Shown: one piece after another, positions 19,572-27,882 of the stretch
Layout: every line of letters starts with the position of its first letter
Position numbering within the stretch: the first letter of the stretch is position 1
Origin: Rubidibacter lacunae KORDI 51-2
GTDB taxonomy: Bacteria; Cyanobacteriota; Cyanobacteriia; Cyanobacteriales; Rubidibacteraceae
DNA length: 43,629 nucleotides
Direction of reading: 5' to 3'
NCBI RefSeq assembly: GCF_000473895.1
Contig: NZ_ASSJ01000005.1
Coordinates: 1 to 43,629, forward strand
Position numbers and translations under genes: made by a program
The notes under the pieces: generated by a model
The model's input: only the letters and a program-made list of their open reading frames with translations
What the model was told of the DNA's origin: nothing
The model's database searches: none

Positions 19572-20255
19572 TTAGGAAAACTGCTGGCTGAGAGCAACGG
19601 GGTTGTGTACGGTAATTTTTTTCTTATGGATCGAAATCATTTCTTTCTCGCGCAGTTCGCCGAGCAGGCGCGTTACCGTCACCCGCGTCGAGCCGATTGC
19701 CTCGGCGATCGCCTGGTGGGACAGCTTGAGGTCGATGCGAATGCCCTCGGGAATCGGTTCGCCGAAATCGCGGCAGAGAATCAGTAAGAAGCTGACCAAG
19801 CGCGAACCCATATCGCGATGAGCGAGGGTCTCGATCATCATCTCGGTCTGCAAAATCCGCGACGACAATCCCTGCAGCATGAGGCGGGCGAGTTCGGGAT
19901 TCTCCACGAATGCTTGGTCGGCTTGTTCGATGGGTGCCGATAGCAATTCCACGGGCGTGAACGCGACAGAATGATAGAAGCGATCCGAACGCTGCCCGGC
20001 GACCAGCGACAGGACGCCGAAGACACTGTTCTCTCGCAGCAAGGCAACGGTTATTTCCTCGCCAGACTCGTAAACGCGCGAGAGCTTAACCGCCCCGCTG
20101 AGGAGGAAGTAAACGCGCTCGGCTGGATCGCCTGGAAAAAAAATCGTTTTGCCGCGTTCGTAGGTTTCCACCATCGGTGCGAGCATGCCGCCACCGATTT
20201 GGCGGAATAAGTCTTCTAGGCTGCGTTCGCGAGCGGTATGGGGAGTAACGTTCAT
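19572..20255 (-). CDS. ntcA: Global nitrogen regulator NtcA (CRP/FNR family)
   Basis: Encodes 227 residues. NtcA senses 2-oxoglutarate and, helped by PipX, activates or represses nitrogen-assimilation genes at GTA-N8-TAC sites. The effector-binding beta-roll covers residues 25-110 ([28 protein letters not shown]). A dimerisation helix follows at about 118-145 ([19 protein letters not shown]). The helix-turn-helix at about 179-201 ([19 protein letters not shown]) is nearly invariant in NtcA. It stands alone; the next gene in the same direction starts 180 bases downstream. NtcA is usually autoregulated, but I saw no perfect GTA-N8-TAC upstream. Confidence 0.97.
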   Translation of the reverse strand: MNVTPHTARERSLEDLFRQIGGGMLAPMVETYERGKTIFFPGDPAERVYFLLSGAVKLSRVYESGEEITVALLRENSVFGVLSLVAGQRSDRFYHSVAFTPVELLSAPIEQADQAFVENPELARLMLQGLSSRILQTEMMIETLAHRDMGSRLVSFLLILCRDFGEPIPEGIRIDLKLSHQAIAEAIGSTRVTVTRLLGELREKEMISIHKKKITVHNPVALSQQFS

Positions 20256-20912
20256 AGGGCAGTTGCTACGGTCGGCAAAGCGGTCAGCAGCAAGAAAGGT
20301 CGAGCAATGGGGAGACTCGAGACAGCTGATACGACTGAGTTGCTGTCAGGATGTTGCCGAATCAGTCGATTGCTACTTCAAGCTTCGATCATAATGATAC
20401 ATTTGCTGCAAAAAAAATCTTGGCAGCGGGCACCGCAAGCTCTGCAGCTCCCGATTGCTGGTGCATGTTACACGCCCGAGTCTCTAGGTGGGACAAGCGC
20501 TGGTGTGACGTTTCGGCAACCGGGTTGACGTGGAACATCAACCGAGCAGTTGTGGGCGATCGCGCCTGTCGGGACTGCTAAGACTCGGTCGAGTGCAACG
20601 GCTGGCGCAGCCACCGTGCAGAGCCGGGACGTTTCCGAGTTGAATGTCCCGAGCTACAAGTCCTTGCATAACTGATTTCAATAAACGGATAGCGGCGACG
20701 CTATGAGCGTTTGCAAACGGCGACGATCTTGGGGTGTAAGGTAAGACAACCGCGCTGCATTTCACACCTACATGAACCGATGCTACAGTGCCCAAAGCGA
20801 GTGCTCGATTCTTCCTTACGAAACGTTTAACTTATAGCGATTTAACTTCAGGGGACGCGATCGCATCTCACATAATCGAAGATATGGAGTCTCATGACGA
20901 GGGCATGCACTT
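20256..20912. other. Intergenic stretch between ntcA and acs
   Basis: About 650 bases between divergent genes. No convincing frame; those present lack ribosome sites and recognisable products. It should contain the promoters of both ntcA and acs, but I could not assign them. No perfect NtcA site (GTA-N8-TAC) was found; GTATCATTATGATC near 20390-20403 on the minus strand has only one good half-site. Confidence 0.4.
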
Positions 20913-22883
20913 ATGTCGCAACCAACGATTGAATCAATTCTTAACGAAAACCGCTTGTTTGCACCGCCAACCGAACTGGCCGAGCAAGCTCATATCAAAA
21001 ATTTAGAAGAATATCGTCAATTGCAAGCCCGCGCCACGACCGATCCGGAAGGTTTTTGGGGAGAACTTGCCGCACGGGAATTAGAGTGGTTCGAACCGTG
21101 GACTCAAGTCCTCGACTGGCAGCCGCCGTTTGCAAAGTGGTTCGTGGACGGCAAGCTGAATATCACCCACAATTGTCTCGATCGCCACCTGAGCACGTGG
21201 CGGCGCAATAAAGCCGCGCTGATTTGGGAAGGCGAACCCGGCGACTCGCGGACCCTGACCTACGCGCAACTGCACCGCGAAGTTTGTCAGATGGCTAACG
21301 TTCTCAAGCAGCTAGGCGTGCAGAAAGGCGATCGCGTTGGCATTTATATGCCCATGATTCCCGAAGCCGCGATCGCGCTGCTGGCATGCGCTCGCATCGG
21401 CGCGCCCCATACGGTCGTTTTCGGCGGATTTAGCGCAGAAGCACTCCAAAATCGCTTGGTAGACGCCAAAGCCAAGCTCGTGATCGCGGCCGATGGGGGC
21501 TTTCGCAAAGATAAAACCGTTCCGCTGAAAGTTGCTGTTGACCGAGCTCTCGCTGACAATGGCGCGCCTACGGTCGAGCACGTGCTGGTCGTCAAGCGGA
21601 CGGGCGAGGCGGTCGAAATGGTGGAGGGACGCGATTACTGGTGGCACGACCTGCAGGCAGGGGCATCCGGTACTTGCCCGGCCGAACCGATGGATAGCGA
21701 GGACATGCTGTTTATCCTCTACACCAGCGGTACCACAGGCAAACCTAAGGGGGTCGTTCACACTACAGGCGGCTATAATCTTTATTCCCATGTCACGCTG
21801 AAGTGGGCCTTCGACCTCAAGGACACCGACGTATATTGGTGTACCGCTGATGTCGGCTGGATCACCGGGCACAGCTACATCGTTTACGGACCGCTTTCCA
21901 ACGGCGCGACAACCCTGATGTACGAGGGTGCACCGCGACCCTCGAATCCAGGGTGTTTGTGGGACGTGGTGGAAAAGTACGGCGTATCGATTTTCTATAC
22001 CGCACCAACGGCTATTCGCGCGCTCAGCAAGCTCGGCGATCGCTACCCGAACGCCCGCGATCTATCCTCCTTGCGGATCCTCGGCACCGTCGGCGAACCG
22101 ATCAACCCCGAAGCGTGGATGTGGTACCGGCGGGTTATCGGCGGCGATCGCTGCCCGATTGTCGATACTTGGTGGCAGACGGAAACGGGCGGCTTTATGA
22201 TTTCGCCGCTGCCGGGGGCGACACCAACGAAGCCCGGCTCGGCAACTTTTCCATTCCCGGGCATCCAAGCTGATGTTGTCGATATGGAAGGTAACCCGGT
22301 CACCGGCAATGAGGGCGGCTATTTGGTCGTCAAGCATCCCTGGCCGGGCATGATGCGCACCGTTTACGGCAATCCCGAACGATTCCGCCGCACGTATTGG
22401 GAACACATTCCGCCCAAAGACGGGCAATATCTGTACTTCGCCGGCGATGGCGCCCACAAAGATGAGGACGGATACTTCTGGATCATGGGTCGCGTGGACG
22501 ATGTCATCAACGTCGCCGGCCACCGCCTCGGCACGATGGAAGTGGAATCGGCGCTGGTCTCTCACCCCGCCGTCGCGGAAGCTGCTGTCGTCGGACGCAA
22601 CGACGAAATCAAAGGCGAGGATATCTTTGCCTTTGTCATTTTGGAAACCGATCGCGATCCGAGTGACGCGTTAGCCGCAGAGCTGAAGCAACATGTTGTG
22701 CGGGAAATCGGCGCGATCGCCCGTCCAGGAGGAATCCGTTTTACGGACGTCCTGCCGAAGACGAGATCGGGTAAGATCGTGCGCCGCGTGTTGCGCAGCC
22801 TCGCTTCCGGGGAAGAAGTTGCCGGCGACACCTCCACTCTGGAAGATCGCAGTGTCCTGGAAAAGTTGCGCGCGGGCGAATAA
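20913..22883 (+). CDS. acs: Acetyl-CoA synthetase (AMP-forming)
   Basis: Encodes 656 residues, typical length. It activates acetate with ATP to acetyl-AMP and then to acetyl-CoA. The adenylation P-loop [11 protein letters not shown] is at 270-280. The A5 and A8 regions are present ([32 protein letters not shown]). The A10 motif PKTRSGK near the C-terminus carries the catalytic Lys621, which is the residue acetylated in the control of this family. GAGGG about ten bases before the ATG supports the start. It is monocistronic, and a small hairpin follows the stop. Confidence 0.96.
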   Translation: MSQPTIESILNENRLFAPPTELAEQAHIKNLEEYRQLQARATTDPEGFWGELAARELEWFEPWTQVLDWQPPFAKWFVDGKLNITHNCLDRHLSTWRRNKAALIWEGEPGDSRTLTYAQLHREVCQMANVLKQLGVQKGDRVGIYMPMIPEAAIALLACARIGAPHTVVFGGFSAEALQNRLVDAKAKLVIAADGGFRKDKTVPLKVAVDRALADNGAPTVEHVLVVKRTGEAVEMVEGRDYWWHDLQAGASGTCPAEPMDSEDMLFILYTSGTTGKPKGVVHTTGGYNLYSHVTLKWAFDLKDTDVYWCTADVGWITGHSYIVYGPLSNGATTLMYEGAPRPSNPGCLWDVVEKYGVSIFYTAPTAIRALSKLGDRYPNARDLSSLRILGTVGEPINPEAWMWYRRVIGGDRCPIVDTWWQTETGGFMISPLPGATPTKPGSATFPFPGIQADVVDMEGNPVTGNEGGYLVVKHPWPGMMRTVYGNPERFRRTYWEHIPPKDGQYLYFAGDGAHKDEDGYFWIMGRVDDVINVAGHRLGTMEVESALVSHPAVAEAAVVGRNDEIKGEDIFAFVILETDRDPSDALAAELKQHVVREIGAIARPGGIRFTDVLPKTRSGKIVRRVLRSLASGEEVAGDTSTLEDRSVLEKLRAGE

Positions 22884-23198
22884 GTTAAAGCCTTTAGAGC
22901 GAAGGGATAAAGATATTTCTTCGCTCGGTGCCGGAGGAGTTGCCGCGCGTCATGCATCGGATGATAGTCCTGAAGTGTGATGCTCGTGTTGGTTAGGAGC
23001 ATGGCTACGTTCGGGTTCTGCACCTACGCCATCTTCACCGTGCAGGACTACCGAATTAGGAACAGCGATCTGAGGAAACTCTGATGAGTGGCGTCACCCA
23101 CGTTGAAATTCTCGAGAGTACACCAGAGGTTGTGGCTGCGCTCACGGGATATAATTTCATTCTCGACGCTCTATCTGTCGCGAAATTTATTTGATTTG
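22884..23198. other. Intergenic stretch downstream of acs
   Basis: Contains the hairpin at 22897-22926 and then DNA without a convincing gene. It grades into the ISAs1-type remnant that becomes recognisable from about 23199. Confidence 0.4.
22897..22926 (+). terminator. Hairpin downstream of acs
   Basis: GAGCGAAG (22897-22904) and CTTCGCTC (22919-22926) form a perfect 8-bp stem with a 14-base loop, starting 13 bases past the acs stop. No T-run follows, so it is a weak terminator candidate. Confidence 0.4.
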
Positions 23199-23580
23199 GC
23201 ATTACTACATCTGTTCCTTTTCCGAGACAGCAGCACAATTGGCGAAACGGATTCGAGGGTACTGGGGCGTTGAAAATAAGGTGCATTATGTGCGAGATAT
23301 CACTCAGGGCACCTCCAAGAAATGCTGGATTGTGGCGTACCGGCGGCTGAAATGCCCGTGCTGCCGTGCCGACCTTTGGTCTTGAGCGAATTAATCGAGG
23401 TGCCCCTCAAGGACGAAGATAAATTGCGGATTCGAAAGACACCTCTGGTACAGAATTTTGCATTAGGTCGTAAATTTTGCTTTGAATCTCTACCGCAATT
23501 TTGGAATTACCAACATGGCCCAAGCGCAGCGGCGTTGTGGGCAGAACCCAAACTCACTATAGGAGATTTTTGAATGAAAC
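23199..23580 (+). mobile_element. ISAs1-type transposase remnant split by a MITE
   Basis: Translation from 23199 gives YYICSFSETAAQLAKRIRG then YWGVENKVHYVRDITQG, the C-terminal part of ISAs1-type DDE transposases (YYISSL, ERLAxAIRGHWGIENxLHWVLDVT). At 23307 a 99-bp MITE interrupts it. The family pattern resumes after 23409 (DKLRIRKTPLVQNFAL) and, in another frame, as GITNMAQAQRRCGQNPNSL near 23510-23560. One extra base just after the MITE and further shifts show decay. The N-terminal two thirds of the transposase are missing. Confidence 0.7.
23307..23405. repeat. Small MITE, copy 1 (TSD CTCA)
   Basis: 99 bp with ends GGGCACCTC and GAGGTGCCC, flanked by CTCA on both sides (23303-23306, 23406-23409). 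It is inserted in the ISAs1-type remnant. The internal sequence (GGCGGCTGAAATGCCC, GGTCTTGAGCGAATTAATCG) matches the copies at 31857 and 42600. Confidence 0.85.
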
Positions 23581-23663
23581 AGTCCTGGGTTCACCTCAAG
23601 GACATTTGCCCTCGATCGCAAAAGTTGGTGTTCCCAAGACGGGTCCAGAAAGATTGCTGATAC

Positions 23664-24503
23664 TTAGCTCCAACTGATGCCAGCGAGTTGGTCTAGGCAA
23701 AGTAGAAATAGTTTGGCGTTGGAAATTCCACTATAGGTAAAGGAGAAGTTGCCTTTGCCCCACCAACCAGCGTCACGGTGGGAGAAGCGGAAATAGCCTG
23801 AGTGGAGGGTGATATTTTTCATGTCGGTCACGGCGATGCGATGAGGGTCGCCTTTGCGCATAACGAATTCCATAAAGCCCGGTCCGACGCGAACAAAGCG
23901 AGGGTTGCCGGAGGGTATGGTGAACTCTACATATCCTTGCCGGTCTAGTTGCTCATTAATTTGCTGGAGGCAGTAGTTGCTCCAGGAATTTTCGGCGGAG
24001 TTGAGGAAGTGCCAGAGGTTCTCGTCTTTGGGCTTTGCATGGCGGCGCATATGCCCACCAGAAATGACAAGCAGGTTTTTACCGTCGGGGCGCGTCCAGC
24101 GGTAGCTGTAGCTGGTGCCAATATAGATGAAATTGTAATGGGTATGAGTAACGGTAGTAAAGAGGTTTCGGGCATCCGCGAAGCGCAACTCACGGACGAT
24201 TTTAGGTCTATGAGTACGTGAACCAACTAGAGAATATTCGACGATCCCCTTCTCGCCAACGTAAGAGCAGCGATGGGAAAAGCGGGTCGCAAAAAAGGCG
24301 ATCGCACCACCACCAAGCCCCACAAAGATGGCAACTGCAGTAGGGACTGCCAGGGCTTGCAAAAGCAAGATGCAAGCAAGAACAATAACGCCAACAATTC
24401 CTATTCGATGCTCTTTCGGGAAGCCGTTTTGATTAGTTTTAAGATTGCTTTCAGCAGTAAGCACCGTGCCGATGCTAGTTGGAGGTGACTCGAAGAAGTC
24501 CAT
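23664..24503 (-). CDS. Membrane-associated hypothetical protein
   Basis: About 279 residues from the ATG at 24503 (MDFFESPPTSIGTV). The frame is open to an ATG at 24581, but the additional 26 residues are less protein-like, and neither start has a good ribosome site. Two adjacent hydrophobic segments at about residues 35-75 (IGIVGVIVLACILLLQALA, AIFVGLGGGAIAFFATRF) are followed by a mostly beta-looking cytoplasmic domain with many aromatic residues (YNFIYIGTSYSYRWTRPDG, GYFRFSHRDAGWWGKGNF). The pattern of two membrane segments then a beta domain is reminiscent of bacterial PH-type proteins, but that is inference. It lies in a decayed region and may be accessory. Confidence 0.65.
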   Translation of the reverse strand: MDFFESPPTSIGTVLTAESNLKTNQNGFPKEHRIGIVGVIVLACILLLQALAVPTAVAIFVGLGGGAIAFFATRFSHRCSYVGEKGIVEYSLVGSRTHRPKIVRELRFADARNLFTTVTHTHYNFIYIGTSYSYRWTRPDGKNLLVISGGHMRRHAKPKDENLWHFLNSAENSWSNYCLQQINEQLDRQGYVEFTIPSGNPRFVRVGPGFMEFVMRKGDPHRIAVTDMKNITLHSGYFRFSHRDAGWWGKGNFSFTYSGISNAKLFLLCLDQLAGISWS

Positions 24504-24725
24504 ATTGAGTTGAATGGTGCTACCCGAGTGGCGAGTGACATCTGCCCTCGGTCGCCATTTATAGGAACTGCCACGCATCACACCCAGACCTCACTCACGT
24601 TTGCCTAGAATTTACCATGCCCTGTGGCTGGAAAACCGGTTTCCTTACCTGCCAGAGGAGTATCAAAAGCGTCAAATTTATCTCATGTTGCCGCGATCGG
24701 CAAACGGGTGCGTTTCACCTTCTTG

Positions 24726-24822
24726 GGAGAAAACTCGGAAGCCGCCTGAGCTCGTGAATGGTCCACGTTCTCCGCACCAGCAAATTCCTAGCCCACTGCG
24801 AGGAGTCTTTCATGCCGATGCA
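24726..24822 (+). repeat. Inverted repeat pair, left copy
   Basis: Begins GAGAAAACTCGGAAGCCGCC and shares GCACCAGC and GCGAGGAGTCTTT, in the same order and spacing, with the complement of 26136-26229. Upstream it reads as the end of a protein (RVRFTFLGENSEAA, then stop); the other copy reads the same way with a stop inside. Both may be 3' ends of the same unidentified mobile gene. Confidence 0.6.
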
Positions 24823-25159
24823 GATTTATCTTTCTAGAAAGTGATACGCTCCCGACAGTTCTAGCCTGGGATTTTCGGCAAGATCGTATTTAAAGGTTTT
24901 GGGCGATCGTCAAAAACCTCATGCGAAGCGATCGTCACTCAATGTTTCCCAAGAATAAGGATATTCTGGGTAAAAAAAGTGTTCGCTGCGGTTTGAATTA
25001 TTACTTTCTTTAGGACTGCTTGTCTCCGTTAGGCTGTCCGGAGACTCGTCAACGCCCGCGATCGCGAAGAGAAAATACCTGCATACTTGAGTTTGCGCAC
25101 GCGAGATCGACAATTTTCTACCTGAGGGAGTTATCTAGTACGCGAATTTAAAATATATA

Positions 25160-25195
25160 TGTCAAACTGAATAGGGAGTTCTTTTCAATTTGACA
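25160..25195. repeat. Imperfect inverted repeat TGTCAAACTGAA/TTCAATTTGACA
   Basis: Two 12-base arms (25160-25171 and 25184-25195) match at 11 of 12 positions, with 12 bases between. It lies about 290 bases upstream of the PH-like pseudogene. It could be a terminator, an operator or a mobile-element end; nothing here decides. Confidence 0.4.
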
Positions 25196-25483
25196 GATTG
25201 TGTACAAAACTGTTGATACGGGTTGACCCCTACGGAGTTTAGGGCGCAGCATTCGTGAAGGGCGGCTATTGTAGTAAGTTTCATTGTTGCCCGAATGCAT
25301 CGTCCCCTATAGGGGGAGCTGAGGCTGTAAGGACCTATAATTAATCGATGGATTTTGGTCGACCCTCTTATGCCATAAAGATTCTTAAGCAGCGAATAAG
25401 TTTGTTATGTTCGGCAACTCAAAAATTCCAAAGGAACTCCGCAGAAAAATAGATGAATAACTTCAGCCAGGAGAGTTTATAAG

Positions 25484-25985
25484 ATGGGTCGAATAACCCA
25501 TACCACTGTTTACACAACAGCTTCCATCGGAAGGATTTTATTCGGAATTACTTGGACTAGTTTCGTCATATTTTGGCTATGTGCTGCATTGGGGTTTGAA
25601 CTTCCCGATCTAAGAGAAGGCTTGCAACCTCAACATCTTTTTGCCCTTTTTGGTGCACCGTTTGTTCTTATTGGCTTAGGAATGCTGTCTAGCCCAATCT
25701 GAGTATGGCAATCAGTACGAAATACAGTTTACTTGGTGACAGATAAACGAGCGATCTCTTTTCAAGGTAGTAGGTCTATTGCAACCAGAAGTTACTTACC
25801 CGATCGATGAAAAGATATATATCGATAAGAAAATGCCGATGGAACAGGTTATGTATTTTTTGAAACTCGGCGATGGAACGACAGTGATGGCGACAAAAGA
25901 AGTAAGGAGGTAGTATTTTTTGAGAGTTCTAAGACCACGAGAAGTTGCAAATCAAATATGTTGAGACAATTGGTTTGGAATATTG
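25484..25985 (+). pseudogene. Small membrane protein with PH-like domain, broken by stop codons
   Basis: Starts with ATG at 25484 after AGGAG. The first 72 residues contain two membrane segments (SIGRILFGITWTSFVIFWLC and HLFALFGAPFVLIGLGML). TGA at 25700-25702 stands where TGG (Trp) would fit SPI-W-VWQ. The same frame continues RNTVYLVTDKRAISFQG, then TGA at 25808, TAA at 25826, then ENADGTGYVFFETRRWND. A one-base shift near 25920 is needed to keep LRPREVANQI. The whole matches a type common in cyanobacteria: two membrane helices, a bacterial PH-like domain (VTDKRAI) and a DGTG-containing tail. It is a decayed gene; a 72-residue peptide could still be made. Confidence 0.7.
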
Positions 25986-26085
25986 CCAAACTAAAGGTGA
26001 TGCACGCCGACCGCCGAGAGTCGATAGGTTGTGAAACAAAGGTTATCTACAGTAGGTGATGACCTTTGTTATCCACCCACAGCAT

Positions 26086-26129
26086 ATGACCTTTCATGCA
26101 GGGTGCAAGTTACCTTCTTGAAAGGTCAT
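26086..26129. repeat. Inverted repeat ATGACCTTTCA/TGAAAGGTCAT
   Basis: Perfect 11-bp arms at 26086-26096 and 26119-26129, with 22 bases between. A third partial unit, ATGACCTTTG, lies just upstream. Role unknown; it may be the end of a degraded mobile element. Confidence 0.5.
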
Positions 26130-26135
26130 GCTCTA

Positions 26136-26229
26136 CCGGCGTGCAAAGACTCCTCGCACAGTACTCCAGGCTGGCTGGTGCTGAGACCTTAGACTGATTC
26201 CAGGGTCAGGCGGCTTCCGAGTTTTCTCT
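26136..26229 (-). repeat. Inverted repeat pair, right copy
   Basis: The complement starts GAGAAAACTCGGAAGCCGCC (26229 downwards) and includes GCACCAGC and GCGAGGAGTCTTT, matching 24726-24822 in opposite orientation. About 1.3 kb lies between the two copies. Confidence 0.6.
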
Positions 26230-26299
26230 CTAGAAGTTAACACGCATCCGGTTCAAAGAGATTATGGCTAAAAGTAGACCCAATTTACCCCAAGCGTTC

Positions 26300-27232
26300 T
26301 TAATAATTTTCGAAGTGTTTTAGGAGTTGGGCGCGATCGCCAGTCATAACCAGGCCCATCGTCTCGCCTAAGGGCAAAGCGAGCAGCGCCGGGATAATCC
26401 GAGCCAACTCGGGGTCGATGCCGCCGAAGCGAACGCGCAGAGCAGTCTCGATCGTCTCCCGGCGACCTGCCTGAAGACCTTCTAGGCGACCCTCTTGGCG
26501 TCCCTCTTGAAGACCTTCTTGGCGACCTTCCTGCAGGTGTGCCTCGCGCCAGCGCAAATAGGCAGGTGATAAGTTCATCAGCACTTCCTCCTCGTCCTCG
26601 CTTCTATTCTCTCTGAGCTGAATCGTGTAGCGCCAGTTCTCGAGCAAAGCCAGCACCCGCTCTATCGTCGGCGACCCCGGCAGCGATCGCACTTCCTCAA
26701 TCGCCGCCCGCTGCACCTGCCCGCGTCCCAGCACCCGCAGCATCAACGTCTCGGGCGTTGCCGGCAACTGGTGGATCGCCACCAAGTGGGCTCGGTAGCC
26801 ATCCGGGGTCGAGTAAACGCCCGGCAGCCAATCGGGGCGATCGCTCGCGGCAAACCGTTTCAAGAACGCTGGCGACAGTGTTGGCGACAGCACCCATAGT
26901 GGCGGCAGTGCGTTCTCGGAGAGCGGCTTGCGATCGCGCCGGGCACGCCGCAGCCCGCCCGCCCGCAGGGTATAAAGCTTGAGCAAACAGGTCTGGAACT
27001 CGACGATAGTCGGGGCATTCCGAAAAACTTCCAAGGCGCACGGCACGGAGGCAATGCGGGCGATCGTCCCTAGCAGCTCGGGGGCGGGAACCGGCGGGAA
27101 AGCCGGCTCGAAGAAAACATCGACTTGGCGCGGCTCGTCAGCAACATCCAGACTGGAAATACTGCGACCGAGGGGTTCGAGCAGATCGGCGAGGAACTGC
27201 TTGGCGAGGGCATCGTGAGCTTGGCGGGTCAT
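26300..27232 (-). CDS. Rpn-like (PD-(D/E)XK-type) hypothetical protein
   Basis: Encodes 310 residues. The N-terminal part (HDALAKQFLADLLEPLG, then QVDVFFEP, then VEFQTCLLKLYTLR) resembles the Rpn/YhgA-like transposase-related nuclease proteins that are expanded in cyanobacteria. The motif order Asp-X-Phe-Phe then Glu-X-Gln is in keeping with a PD-(D/E)XK fold, but I cannot confirm the catalytic set. Residues about 235-260 are a short tandem repeat (EGRQEGLQEGRQEGRLEG), which also shows in the DNA near 26480-26535 and is typical of the family's C-terminal linker. A helical tail (ETALRVRFGGIDPELARII) follows, like the DUF4351-type end. The neighbouring ferredoxin gene lies 66 bases upstream in the same direction. 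Confidence 0.75.
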   Translation of the reverse strand: MTRQAHDALAKQFLADLLEPLGRSISSLDVADEPRQVDVFFEPAFPPVPAPELLGTIARIASVPCALEVFRNAPTIVEFQTCLLKLYTLRAGGLRRARRDRKPLSENALPPLWVLSPTLSPAFLKRFAASDRPDWLPGVYSTPDGYRAHLVAIHQLPATPETLMLRVLGRGQVQRAAIEEVRSLPGSPTIERVLALLENWRYTIQLRENRSEDEEEVLMNLSPAYLRWREAHLQEGRQEGLQEGRQEGRLEGLQAGRRETIETALRVRFGGIDPELARIIPALLALPLGETMGLVMTGDRAQLLKHFENY

Positions 27233-27298
27233 AGCAGATAGCGAGCCTCGCCTTCGGGCAATCGGTCAACTGCGATCGTCTGCCAGCGTTCGGTGTGG

Positions 27299-27667
27299 TC
27301 AGTCCTCATCCAGCGGAATGCCAAAGAGAACGCGACCCTTGGCGAAGTAGCGACCGAACTGCTGTTCGTAGACCTCGTCTTCGTCTTGGGTTTCCACCTC
27401 GATATCCGATCGCGCGTAGCCCACGCACAGCAGCGCATAACCCTGGCGTTGCAGTTGCGGCGACAACCCCATTGCTTCCGGCTGGTAGATTTCGCCGGAG
27501 ACAATGCGCACCGCACACGTCGTGCAGGCCCCGTTGCGGCAGGAAAACGGTAGCTCGATACCCTGCTCCTCCAAACTTTGCAAAATATAACGATCGTCCG
27601 GGACGCGGGCTTCGAACGTCCGTCCGATCTGCCGGTAGCGGACGCGGATCGTGTGCCAAGTAGTCAT
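27299..27667 (-). CDS. [2Fe-2S] ferredoxin, FdC2-like, with C-terminal extension
   Basis: Encodes 122 residues from the ATG at 27667 (MTTWHTIRVRYRQIGR). The open frame extends upstream to 27820 but the extra 51 residues are Arg-rich and not ferredoxin-like. The cluster ligands are Cys43, Cys48, Cys51 and Cys81, in the plant-type C-X4-C-X2-C-X29-C pattern. Beyond the usual fold there is a C-terminal extension from about residue 95 (DEVYEQQFGRYFAKGRV). From memory of the family this QFGRYFAxG tail is characteristic of FdC2 proteins of cyanobacteria and plastids, whose partners are not settled. It probably shares transcription with the Rpn-like gene and is divergent from the CyRepA1-like gene. 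Confidence 0.88.
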   Translation of the reverse strand: MTTWHTIRVRYRQIGRTFEARVPDDRYILQSLEEQGIELPFSCRNGACTTCAVRIVSGEIYQPEAMGLSPQLQRQGYALLCVGYARSDIEVETQDEDEVYEQQFGRYFAKGRVLFGIPLDED

Positions 27668-27882
27668 GAGCGGACGCGCCTGCAATCGTGGCTCGACTCT
27701 CCTACAGACGCAACGAGCGAGCGCTTCGTATGGTAGCGCGATCGCTCGCAGGAACCGCTCGATTGGGATTGCACGAAAGGACCTCTGCAGACCACCCGCC
27801 GATCGCGTAGTGCTTGTCACGATCGGAAGACACCATGTATAGTGTTTTTATCTGCCAGAACGCCCCATGAGCACCACATCTA

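Larger units (their letters stand above)
24504..25483. other. HIP1-poor stretch with repeats and no gene
   Basis: More AT-rich than its surroundings, with few HIP1 sites. It contains one arm of an inverted repeat pair (24726-24822), an imperfect 12-bp inverted repeat (25160-25195) and the palindrome CCCCTATAGGGG at 25304-25315. A frame over 24601-24837 ends in a segment that recurs at 26140-26235. No functional gene was found. Confidence 0.45.
25986..26299. other. Repeat-containing stretch without a gene
   Basis: Holds the inverted repeat at 26086-26129, a third related ATGACCTTTG near 26059, and the right copy of the inverted repeat pair. No gene was found. Confidence 0.4.

Noticed and set aside
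25484-25702. TGA at 25700 as selenocysteine or a recoded Trp
   Set aside because: Further stops at 25808 and 25826 and a frameshift show plain decay. No selenocysteine element is seen, and other genes use TGA as a normal stop.
27668-27820. N-terminal extension of the ferredoxin frame
   Set aside because: Arg-rich and not ferredoxin-like; the ATG at 27667 gives the normal start.
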